DNA of 12,009 bases, from contig JAOPVD010000118.1 of the NCBI GenBank assembly GCA_025966295.1, positions 1-12,009 on the forward strand, in the 5' to 3' direction. Position numbers and translations under genes: made by a program. The notes under the pieces were generated by a model. It saw only the letters and a program-made list of their open reading frames with translations, was not told where the DNA came from and searched no databases. Source of the DNA: Frankiales bacterium. Lineage in GTDB: Bacteria > Actinomycetota > Actinomycetes > Mycobacteriales > SCTD01. Shown in pieces: positions 1-6,534 of the stretch (position 1 is its first letter; every line of letters starts with the position of its first letter).

Positions 1-1091
1 CGGCCCCCGCGCAGCACGCCGCCGGCCAGGACCCGGAGCCCCCGGCCGGTCAGCGCGTGCTTGGTGAGGTAGGCCGTCAGGCCGGTGCCGTAGCCGTAGA
101 GCTGGTCGGCCAGCGCGTCGAGGTCCCGGCGGTGCCGGTGCCACACCAGCGCCGAGGGCTCGTAGGCGAGCGTCCAACCGGCCAGCACGGTGCGGGCGAA
201 CCAGTCGAGGTCCTCGCCGCCCCGGGTCAGGGCCCCGGCCCCGAGGGCCTCGTCGAACCCGTCCAGGTCGTCGAAGGCCTCGCGGCGCAGCGCGAAGCTG
301 GCGCCGGTGCCGGCCACACCGATCTGGTACGGCCAGAGGGCGCCGGGGCCGCGGTGCGCGTCCAGGTCGAACAGCCGCGGGGCGCAGGAGGACGACCACT
401 GCACCTTGCGGTCGAACAAGTGCTGGGCCGCGGTGTCCAGCTCCGCCGACGGCACCAGCCCCGTCACGCACCCCACCCGGGGTGCCCGCGTGAAGCCACG
501 CAGCAGCCCGGCCGGCCAGCCCCGGTCGACCACCACGTCGTCGTCGGTGAAGGCCACCACCTCAGCCCGGGTCGCCCGGGTCCCGGCGTTGCGGGCCCCC
601 GACAGTCCCGGCCGCGGCTCGAGCAGGTAGACCACCCGAGCGTCGTCCAGCTCCTGCACCACCCGGCGGGTGGCGTCCGTGCGCGGCGCGTTGTCGACGA
701 CGACCACCTCGTCGCCCGGCCCCAGCGCCGCCAGCACCGAGGTGAGCGCCGTACGCAAGGACTCAGGCCGGTCCCGGGTGCACAGCACCACCGCGAGCGA
801 CCCGGGCAGCGGGTGCGGTCCCGGGGCCTGGCAGGGCCAGCCGTCGGCCGGCGGGGGCGCGGCCGGGCTGGCCACCCCGTCGCCGTCGAGGTGCGCAGCG
901 AGGGACAGGTCGCGGTCGACCGCGGTGGCCAGGTCCTCGGCGCGCAGCACGCCCGCCGTCACCGGCAGGTCGAGCAGGCCCAGGGGCGTGCCGTGCAGCC
1001 GGACCAGGACCCGCGCGGCCCGGTGCTCGGGCACCGCGACGTCGGCGAGCGGCGCCGACAGCTCCACCTCGAGGACACGCGTGGGGGTCAC
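1..1091 (-). CDS. Family 2 glycosyltransferase with N-terminal extension, 3'-truncated by window edge
   Basis: The minus strand reads open from a GTG at 1091 to the left edge (363 codons, no stop), so the C-terminus is missing. Residues about 98-320 form a GT-A glycosyltransferase: a beta-strand plus CTRDRP segment (about 100-109), a VVVDNAP strand (130-136), GLSGARNAG (162-170), the metal/nucleotide-binding DDD at 183-185 and a GGED acceptor-site motif at 291-294 followed by DLDWF. Such enzymes move a sugar from a nucleotide donor to a glycan or lipid acceptor; the sugar cannot be read from sequence. The first ~95 residues precede the catalytic fold and look like a separate small domain. The GTG overlaps the TGA of the upstream GT2 (GTGA, 1088-1091), so the two are probably translationally coupled. 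Family confidence is high; substrate is unknown. Confidence 0.88.
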   Translation of the reverse strand, partial: MTPTRVLEVELSAPLADVAVPEHRAARVLVRLHGTPLGLLDLPVTAGVLRAEDLATAVDRDLSLAAHLDGDGVASPAAPPPADGWPCQAPGPHPLPGSLAVVLCTRDRPESLRTALTSVLAALGPGDEVVVVDNAPRTDATRRVVQELDDARVVYLLEPRPGLSGARNAGTRATRAEVVAFTDDDVVVDRGWPAGLLRGFTRAPRVGCVTGLVPSAELDTAAQHLFDRKVQWSSSCAPRLFDLDAHRGPGALWPYQIGVAGTGASFALRREAFDDLDGFDEALGAGALTRGGEDLDWFARTVLAGWTLAYEPSALVWHRHRRDLDALADQLYGYGTGLTAYLTKHALTGRGLRVLAGGVLRGG

Positions 1092-2008
1092 GGGCCGCGC
1101 CGCGCCGACAGGTAGCCCAGGGCGGTGGTCAGCAGACCCAGGACGATCATCGCGGCCCGGGCCGGACCGGCGAGGTCGCCGCGGGCCAGCGCCGCGGTGT
1201 GCCGCAGGACGCCGAGCGGCAGGATCCGGGTCGCGTAGGCGCGCTCCGAGGCCAGCCCCTGCTCGGTCCCGACCAGTCGGGCGAGCACCGCCTTCGAGCG
1301 ACCTTCGTGGTAGCAGCGGGACGTGAAGTAGCGCAGCCGCTGGCGCTCGGCGGGCACCAGGTGCGCCACCGCGCCGCCGGTCTGGCGCAGCATCGTCACG
1401 GTCGGGTCGGCGTGCCGCAGCCGGATGCTGAGCTCGGTCTCCTCGCAGCCGACCGGCAGGGTGCCGACCCGGCCGACCGCCTCGGAGAACCCGCCGACGT
1501 CGGCCACGAGCTGGCGGCGCAGCGCCATGCTGGCCCCGATCGGGTTGCGGACCGCGCCGCCACCGGCGGGCAGGCCGACGTAGTCGCAGCCCACCACCCA
1601 GCCGAACTCGGGCGGGAACCAGCGCGGCGCCCGGCCGCCCTCCCAGTCGGGGTCGACCGCACCCGCGACGCCGGTCACCCGCGGGTCGGCGAACGGCGCC
1701 CGCAGCGCCGCGAGCCAGCCCGGGCCGGGCAGCGCGTCGTCGTCCAGGAACGCCACGACGGTGCCCCGGGCCAGCCCGACACCGGTGTTGCGCGCGCCCG
1801 ACAGGCCCTGCCCGTGGCTGTTGGCGACCACCTGGGCGCCCGGCAGCGCGGCGGCCGCCCGGGCCAGCAGGTCCGGGGCGTGGTCCACGACGACGAGCAG
1901 CTCGTCACCGGCCTGCAGCTGCGCCAGCACGGCCTCGGCACCCGTCCGCAGGTGGCTCCAGCGCCGGGCGGTGTAGGTGCAGATGACCACCGAGACGGCG
2001 TCGCCCAC
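1088..2008 (-). CDS. Family 2 glycosyltransferase
   Basis: A 306-residue GT-A glycosyltransferase. The N-terminus VSVVICTY (5-12) is the first Rossmann strand, GLSGARNTG (68-76) follows, and LDDD at 88-91 is the metal/nucleotide-binding motif. CEETEL (188-193) occupies the place of the usual (E)D acceptor motif. A basic amphipathic stretch, RYFTSRCYHEGRSK (226-239), precedes a hydrophobic C-terminal segment (about 286-300) that could anchor the enzyme to the membrane. The GTG start at 2008 is preceded by purine-rich GAGGGGGA; a GTG two bases upstream is out of frame. Its stop overlaps the start of the next GT2. It is divergent from the plus-strand GT2 at 2363. A role in exopolysaccharide or cell-surface glycan assembly is inferred from the glycosyltransferase cluster; donor and acceptor are unknown. 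Confidence 0.9.
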   Translation of the reverse strand: MGDAVSVVICTYTARRWSHLRTGAEAVLAQLQAGDELLVVVDHAPDLLARAAAALPGAQVVANSHGQGLSGARNTGVGLARGTVVAFLDDDALPGPGWLAALRAPFADPRVTGVAGAVDPDWEGGRAPRWFPPEFGWVVGCDYVGLPAGGGAVRNPIGASMALRRQLVADVGGFSEAVGRVGTLPVGCEETELSIRLRHADPTVTMLRQTGGAVAHLVPAERQRLRYFTSRCYHEGRSKAVLARLVGTEQGLASERAYATRILPLGVLRHTAALARGDLAGPARAAMIVLGLLTTALGYLSARRGP

Positions 2009-2161
2009 ACGTCCCCCTCGTCCTCCGCGGCGCCGATGCGCCGGCCACCAGTGTCCCGCCTGCCTGCCGCGGGCACGTCATCAGCGGGGTTCATCCCCTT
2101 GTGTCCGGTAAAAGAAGGAAGGGGGCCTCATCCGAGCGGGTGAGATTCCGCTTCGCAGGCT

Positions 2162-2188
2162 TTGACTACGGTTCTTTCTCGATACAGT
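2162..2188 (+). promoter_or_regulatory. Candidate sigma-70-type promoter for the GT2/HAD pair
   Basis: TTGACT (2162-2167) matches the -35 consensus at five of six positions. TACAGT (2183-2188) fits the actinobacterial TANNNT -10. The spacer is 15 bases, shorter than the preferred 16-18, so the call is tentative. Transcription would start near 2195 and give a leader of roughly 170 bases. Confidence 0.4.
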
Positions 2189-2200
2189 CACTGCAAGTGA
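2188..2200. promoter_or_regulatory. Inverted repeat TCACT-GCA-AGTGA, possible operator
   Basis: Perfect 5-bp arms (2188-2192 and 2196-2200) flank a 3-base centre. The element overlaps the end of the proposed -10 and the predicted transcription start, where a repressor could block initiation. No regulator gene is visible nearby. The arms are short enough to occur by chance. Confidence 0.3.
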
Positions 2201-2362
2201 CGACGAGCAGCCCACGCGTGACCCCCGCGGGTGTTCGCCCTCATAGGCAGACCTGACCCAGACCGCCAACAAGCTTGGGCAACGCGTCGATCCGCTGGGC
2301 GACCTGGTCGCCATGGCCCAGCGGGGAGCGAGAGGCGAAACCGGGCCCCCGGACCTCAAGGG

Positions 2363-3217
2363 ATGCCCCACGTGCCGTTCCGCAACGTCCACATCGACCT
2401 GGACCGGCGGCTCGTCGTCGTCCAGGAGCGGTCGACGCCGCGCATCAGCGTGGTGATCCCCGCGCGCAACGAGGCCGCCAACCTCCCGCACGTCCTCCGG
2501 GCCCTGCCGGCCGAGGTGTTCGAGGTGATCCTCGTCGACGGCCGCAGCAGCGACGACACGGTCGCGGTCGCCCGGGAGCTCCGCCCCGACATCCGGGTCG
2601 TCGAGCAGACCCGGCAGGGCAAGGGCAACGCGCTCGCCTGCGGCTTCGCGGCGGTCCGCGGCGACATCATCGTCATGCTCGACGCCGACGGCTCGGCCGA
2701 CCCGGCAGAGATCCCGCGCTTCGTCGCGGCGCTGCTGGCCGGCGCCGACTTCGCCAAGGGAACCCGGTTCGCGGTCGGCGGCGGCAGCTCCGACCTCACC
2801 CGGCTGCGCAGCGCCGGCAACCACGGCCTGAACGTGCTGGTCAACGTCCTGTTCGGCACCCGCTACACCGACCTGTGCTACGGCTACAACGCCTTCTGGA
2901 CGCGCTGCCTGCCGGCGCTGCAGCTCGACCCCGGCGAGCGGCCCGAGACCCGCAAGCTGTGGGGCGACGGCTTCGAGATCGAGACGATCATCAACACCCG
3001 GATCGCGAAGAGCCGCCTCAAGGTGGTCGAGGTGCCGAGCTTCGAGCTCGAGCGGCTGTACGGCGTGAGCAACCTCAACACCTGGCGGGACGGTGCCCGG
3101 GTGCTGCGGGCCGCGCTGACCGAGCGCTTCCGGCGCGGGCACCACCTCCCGCACCCGGCGCTGCCGGTGCTGACGGTGGACCTCACCGAGACCGAGCGTT
3201 CCGCGATCACCGCTTGA
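2363..3217 (+). CDS. Family 2 glycosyltransferase, DPM/DPG-synthase-like
   Basis: From the ATG at 2363 this is a 284-residue GT-A enzyme. It shows the first strand ISVVIPARNEAANL (28-41), VDGRSSDDT (58-66), GKGNAL (86-91) and the metal-binding DAD at 107-109 (MLDADGSAD). LCYGYNAFW (171-179) and GFEIE (203-207) are typical of polyprenyl-phosphate-glycosyltransferase-like GT2s. No membrane segment is evident, so it is probably cytosolic or peripheral. AAGGG (2358-2362) abuts this ATG; the in-frame GTG at 2372 lies 9 bases after it and may be the true start, shortening the product by three residues. The frame stays open upstream to 2231, but that stretch looks like leader. The stop overlaps the HAD start. 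It probably transfers a sugar to a lipid or glycan acceptor; the substrate is unknown. Confidence 0.9.
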   Translation: MPHVPFRNVHIDLDRRLVVVQERSTPRISVVIPARNEAANLPHVLRALPAEVFEVILVDGRSSDDTVAVARELRPDIRVVEQTRQGKGNALACGFAAVRGDIIVMLDADGSADPAEIPRFVAALLAGADFAKGTRFAVGGGSSDLTRLRSAGNHGLNVLVNVLFGTRYTDLCYGYNAFWTRCLPALQLDPGERPETRKLWGDGFEIETIINTRIAKSRLKVVEVPSFELERLYGVSNLNTWRDGARVLRAALTERFRRGHHLPHPALPVLTVDLTETERSAITA

Positions 3218-3885
3218 CGGGGTCGCTGCGGCCGCTGCGGGCTGTCCTGTGGGACATGGACGGGCTGCTCGTGGACACCGAACCGGTGTGGACGGTGGCC
3301 GAGGAGGAGCTGGCGGCTGAGCTCGGCGGCACCTGGAGCCCCCAGCTCAAGGCCACCATCGCCGGCACCCGGCTGGACGTCGCGGTGCCGACGATCCTGG
3401 AGCACTACGGCCGGCCCACCACCGCGGCCGACGTCGCCTGGGCGTCCGGCTGGCTGCTGCGGCGGATGGGGGAGCTGTTCGCCAGCGAGCCGACGGTCCT
3501 GCCGGGGGTGCGCGCGCTGCTGACCGAGCTCGCCGCCCGGCAGGTGCCGGTGGCGCTGGTCTCGTCGTCGTACCGGGCGCTGGTGCAGGCCGTGCTCGCG
3601 CACGGCCTCGGGCCGTTCGATGTCACCGTCGCCGGCGACGAGGTGGGGCACGGCAAGCCGCACCCGGAGCCCTACCTCACCGCCGCGGCCCGGCTCGGCG
3701 TCGACCCGCAGGACTGCGTGGTGCTCGAGGACTCGGTCGCCGGCGTGCTCGCCGGCGAGGCGGCCGGCTGCGCCGTGCTGGCGGTCCCCAGCGTGCCGGG
3801 CGTCACGGTGCTGCCCGGGCCGCGGACGCTGGTGCGCGCCAGCCTGGCGGGCGTCACCGTGGCGGACCTGCAGGCGCTGCTCTAG
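3214..3885 (+). CDS. HAD-superfamily phosphatase / phosphoglucomutase-like (subfamily IA)
   Basis: The 223-residue product carries all four HAD motifs: DMDGLLVDTEP with nucleophile D14 and acid D16, VSSS (S117, motif II), GKPHPEPY with K148 (motif III) and LEDS with E172/D173 (motif IV). A helical cap lies between about 20 and 90. Such enzymes dephosphorylate small phosphosugars or related phosphometabolites, or act as beta-phosphoglucomutases; the sequence does not decide which. No ATG or GTG lies in frame before the DMDG motif near the GT2 end, so I chose the TTG at 3214, which overlaps the GT2 stop as TTGA and implies translational coupling. Coupling to a glycosyltransferase suggests removal of phosphate from a glycosylated intermediate or supply of a sugar phosphate, which is inference. 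Its TAG converges on the hydrolase stop. Confidence 0.9.
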   Translation: MTGSLRPLRAVLWDMDGLLVDTEPVWTVAEEELAAELGGTWSPQLKATIAGTRLDVAVPTILEHYGRPTTAADVAWASGWLLRRMGELFASEPTVLPGVRALLTELAARQVPVALVSSSYRALVQAVLAHGLGPFDVTVAGDEVGHGKPHPEPYLTAAARLGVDPQDCVVLEDSVAGVLAGEAAGCAVLAVPSVPGVTVLPGPRTLVRASLAGVTVADLQALL

Positions 3886-5561
3886 CCGGCGGCCGGCGCT
3901 CGTACGGCGTCGAGGACGCGCCGGGCCGCCTCGTCGAGCAGCTGCTCGGCCTGCTCCCGGAGCACGGCCGGCGACAGCGTGTGCGCCCCGGTCGGGCCGT
4001 CGAGCAACCGGACGGTCAGCGCGCCGCCCGGCGGCAGGCCCTGCAGGTCCTCCAGGCCGGCCTCACCGGGCGACACCCCGAGCAGCACCGGCACGCCGGC
4101 CGCGCCGAGCGCCGCCAGCACCTCCTGGGTGTTGGCCGGGAGCCCGCGGGGGGCGCCCGCCACCCGCCGGCCGAGCAGCTGGGCGGAGCGGCGGGCCCGG
4201 TTGCGGACCTCCTGACGCAGCTTCGGATCCCGGAGCAGCCGGGACCAGGTCGCCCGGCTGAACAGGTGCTGTCGGGTGTCGGCCGAGCCGAGCGGCGGCG
4301 GCCACACGAGGCTGCCGGGGTTGAGGAGCACCACGCCGGCCACCCGCGGGTCCTCGAGGGCCAGCTGCGCCGCCCACAGCCCGCCAGAGCACAGCCCCAC
4401 CAGCAGGAACCGGTCGGGCAGCCCCTCGCCGACCGCCGCCTCCAGCGCGGCCCGGACCTGCGGCCGGTAGGACTCGTCGTAGAAGCCCTCGGGGCCGAGC
4501 TGCCAGGCATCGGGACCGGCGGCCTCACCGATGCCGTGCAGGTCCAGGCGCAGCGACGCCACCCCCCACGGCGCCCACCGGCGGGCGGCCTCGGTCCACA
4601 GCCGGTTCGGGCCGGGCCGCGGGGTGGCGCCGGCGCCGACGAACACGGCGGTCAGGACCGGGTCGGTGGCCACGGTGAGCACCGCGTCCACCGGGCCGAT
4701 GGTCAGCCGGCGCTCGGAGGTCCGGGCGGCCGGCAGCGGCCCGGGGACCGTGGCGGCCTGGTCCGGGCGCAGCCAGTGCTGCACCCGGGCCACCACCTCG
4801 GTGGCCGGCTGGGACAACCGCGGTTCCACGGTGAGCTCGTCGTAGCCGCGGCCCGGCTCGACGCTGGCGTCGACGCCGGCGGCCGTGAGGGCGCCCAGCA
4901 GCCGGGCGTCGTGCGGCAGGGTGCCGCGGCCGAGCACCAGGGCCCGCTGCACCCCGGACAGGTCCAGGGTGCGGGCGTCGAGCGCCGCCAGCTGCTGCTG
5001 GGCGCTGCCGCCGAGCGGGTAGCCGTGCACCCACAGCAGCCCGTCGGTGGGCGGCGCCGGCGCGACGGTGGGAACCGGGCCGGCGGGATCGCCCGGCTCG
5101 CTGGTCATCGCGGCGAAGACCCGCAGCTCGCGCAGCAGCAGCTGGCCGCGGCCCGGGACGGCCCAGAGCACCAGGTCCTCGACCGGGCAGCCGTCGTGGA
5201 CGGCCTGCAGCGCGACCAGGCCACCCAGCCCGAGCCCGACCACGGCCAGCCGGGTGCAGCCGGTGGCGGCCCGGGTGTGGGCCGCCAGGTCGGTCAGCGC
5301 GGCGGACCAGGAGAGCAGGTCCTGGGCGGCGCTGTCACCGGCGCTGTCGCCGGTGCCGGGCGGGTGGTAGCGCACCGTCGGGTAGCCGGCCGTGGCCAGC
5401 GCACGGGCCCAGCCGCGCAGGTTGCGGGCGGCCGCCATGGCCTCCCAGCCGAACGGCGGGACCAGCAGCACCGCGGTTGCCCGGGCCGGGGGCGCCGGCA
5501 GGTGCAGCCCAGCGAAGACCTCACCGGCACGGGTGGGGACCCACCCGACCTGCTCGTTCAC
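3882..5561 (-). CDS. Tandem-domain alpha/beta-hydrolase with degenerate N-terminal half
   Basis: From the GTG at 5561 (VNEQVGW) the product has 559 residues and contains two alpha/beta-hydrolase-like halves. The N-half (about 10-265) has an oxyanion-type VLLVPPFGWE (31-40) and an RYHPPGTGDS loop (64-73). At the nucleophile elbow it reads G109-L-G-L-G, with Gly where Ser is expected, and no clear late catalytic His. The C-half (about 285-555) has RLDLHGIGEAAG (338-349), an elbow G389-L-C391-S-G393 and a plausible catalytic H527 (TGAHTLSP), so Cys may be the nucleophile. The GLC elbow recalls exosortase-associated hydrolases, from memory of the family. The gene lies 43 bases after the class II aldolase on the same strand. 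The open frame extends to 5723, but that part overlaps the aldolase and is unlikely to be used. Substrate is unknown. Confidence 0.85.
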   Translation of the reverse strand: MNEQVGWVPTRAGEVFAGLHLPAPPARATAVLLVPPFGWEAMAAARNLRGWARALATAGYPTVRYHPPGTGDSAGDSAAQDLLSWSAALTDLAAHTRAATGCTRLAVVGLGLGGLVALQAVHDGCPVEDLVLWAVPGRGQLLLRELRVFAAMTSEPGDPAGPVPTVAPAPPTDGLLWVHGYPLGGSAQQQLAALDARTLDLSGVQRALVLGRGTLPHDARLLGALTAAGVDASVEPGRGYDELTVEPRLSQPATEVVARVQHWLRPDQAATVPGPLPAARTSERRLTIGPVDAVLTVATDPVLTAVFVGAGATPRPGPNRLWTEAARRWAPWGVASLRLDLHGIGEAAGPDAWQLGPEGFYDESYRPQVRAALEAAVGEGLPDRFLLVGLCSGGLWAAQLALEDPRVAGVVLLNPGSLVWPPPLGSADTRQHLFSRATWSRLLRDPKLRQEVRNRARRSAQLLGRRVAGAPRGLPANTQEVLAALGAAGVPVLLGVSPGEAGLEDLQGLPPGGALTVRLLDGPTGAHTLSPAVLREQAEQLLDEAARRVLDAVRAPAAG

Positions 5562-5604
5562 GCGACCGTGCCCCCCACGAGCCTGTCCAGCGGACCGGCC
5601 CGGC

Positions 5605-6474
5605 TCAGTCCCAGATGTCGGGGTTGTCCTTGGCGATCCGCTGCCAGATCGGCTGGAACTGGAACCAGCCGGCCAGCTCGAAGCCGATCTGCCCGCGGGT
5701 CTGCACCGCCTCGTCGTGCCCAATCTTGGTCGGCGTGCCGGCGGCGTAGGCCATCAGCTGCGACTGCGCGGTGCGCTCCAGCGTCAGGAACCACCAGGCG
5801 GCGCTCTCGACCGTCTCGCCGACCGTCAGCATCCCGTGGTTGCGCAGGATGACGGCCTTGTGGGCGCCCAGCGCCTCGCCGATCTTCTTGCCCTCCTCGG
5901 CGTCCAGCACCACCCCGGAGAAGTTCCTGAAGACCCCGAAGTCCTCGTAGAACGCGCAGGCGTCCTGGGTGAGCGGCTCGATGCCCATGTCCAGGCTGGA
6001 CAGCGTCTTGCCGTACGGCCCGTGGGCGTGCGCGGCCGCGATCACGTCCGGGCGGGCCGCGTGCACCGCGCAGTGGATCGCCACCGCCGCGCCGTTGACG
6101 GCCCGGTCGCCCTCGACCACCTCGCCGGCATGGTTGACGCGCACCAGGTCGGACTGCTTGATGAGGCTGAAGTGCATCCCGAACGGGTTCACCCAGTACG
6201 AGTCCGGGAACTCCGGGTCGCGGGCCGTCACGTGCCCGGCGACGCCCTCGTCCAGCCCGGCCTTGCTGAACATCCGGAACGCGGCGGCGAGCTGCACCTT
6301 GCGGTGCATCCGCTCCTCCTCGACCGTGGCGAAGGTCTGGGGGAGCGGCATCGTCAGCTGCTTGCCCACCGACGCGGCGGCGACGGCCTCGGCCTGGCCG
6401 CCGGTGGCGCTGTCACCGGGGGTGACGGCGGCGGTCACGAGCTCGTCGGCGTGGGCGGTGTCGAGCGTGGTCAC
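5605..6474 (-). CDS. Class II aldolase/adducin family protein
   Basis: The 289-residue product has the class II aldolase/adducin fold. Metal-ligand histidines are visible in AHAHGPY (H149, H151) and RNHGM (H213), together with VNPFGMHFS (95-103), VVEGDRAVN (119-127) and RPDVIAAAHAH (141-151). In fuculose-phosphate-type aldolases a catalytic Glu stands four residues before the conserved IH; here the run is NGAAVAIH and that place is Ala130, as in the adducin-like subfamily. Aldol cleavage is therefore not assured. The first ~50 residues are low-complexity and probably flexible. The GTG start at 6474 follows a strong AGAGGAG Shine-Dalgarno with a 5-base spacer. A 60-base gap separates it from the nuclease gene upstream, so it may be cotranscribed with that gene and the hydrolase or have its own promoter. 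Confidence 0.9.
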   Translation of the reverse strand: MTTLDTAHADELVTAAVTPGDSATGGQAEAVAAASVGKQLTMPLPQTFATVEEERMHRKVQLAAAFRMFSKAGLDEGVAGHVTARDPEFPDSYWVNPFGMHFSLIKQSDLVRVNHAGEVVEGDRAVNGAAVAIHCAVHAARPDVIAAAHAHGPYGKTLSSLDMGIEPLTQDACAFYEDFGVFRNFSGVVLDAEEGKKIGEALGAHKAVILRNHGMLTVGETVESAAWWFLTLERTAQSQLMAYAAGTPTKIGHDEAVQTRGQIGFELAGWFQFQPIWQRIAKDNPDIWD

Positions 6475-6493
6475 GAGGACTCCTCTAAATCGT

Positions 6494-6501
6494 GCCTAGG
6501 C
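6494..6501. promoter_or_regulatory. Palindrome GCCTAGGC upstream of the aldolase gene
   Basis: A perfect 8-bp palindrome sits in the 60-base gap between the nuclease stop and the aldolase start, about 20 bases before the GTG. It could be half of an operator or chance. No convincing -35/-10 pair was found on the minus strand here. Confidence 0.2.
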
Positions 6502-6534
6502 GCATAGTGTTGCACCGTCCTGGGCAGCTTTGGG

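Larger units (their letters stand above)
2009..2362. promoter_or_regulatory. 354-base divergent intergenic region with structured leader
   Basis: No convincing gene lies between the divergent glycosyltransferases. The stretch around 2094-2200 is less GC-rich than its surroundings. It holds a small GGGG-TTCAT-CCCC hairpin (2086-2098), a promoter candidate (2162-2188) and a 13-bp inverted repeat (2188-2200). Nearer the plus-strand GT2 there is a 9-bp perfect stem, CCGCTGGGC (2292-2300) with GCCCAGCGG (2316-2324). A second potential hairpin (GAGG 2332-2335 with CCTC 2354-2357, enclosing CCGG/CCGG) ends just before the AAGGG Shine-Dalgarno. I do not recognise a known riboswitch class. No clear promoter for the minus-strand pair was identified. 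Confidence 0.5.

Noticed and set aside
57..1115. 352-codon plus-strand open frame at the left edge
   Set aside because: It is antisense to a clear GT2 with DDD and GGED motifs that runs off the window, and its composition is shadow-like.
2231..2362. Upstream extension of the plus-strand GT2
   Set aside because: The residues are arginine/proline-rich and non-family-like; the Shine-Dalgarno lies just before 2363/2372, and the stretch contains the 9-bp stem.
2201..2362. Possible c-di-GMP, c-di-AMP or cobalamin riboswitch
   Set aside because: I looked for the conserved cores of these classes and did not find them, so only a generic structured leader is reported.
2081..3154. 357-codon minus-strand open frame opposite the DPM-like GT2
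   Set aside because: No recognisable domain, and it would cover the divergent regulatory region; the plus frame is a clear GT2.
5562..5723. Longer hydrolase start at 5723
   Set aside because: It would overlap the aldolase coding region by over 100 bases, and the added residues are not hydrolase-like.
3981..5852. 623-codon plus-strand open frame opposite the hydrolase
   Set aside because: Low-complexity Arg/Gly/Pro/Gln composition with no fold; the minus-strand frame has recognisable hydrolase motifs.
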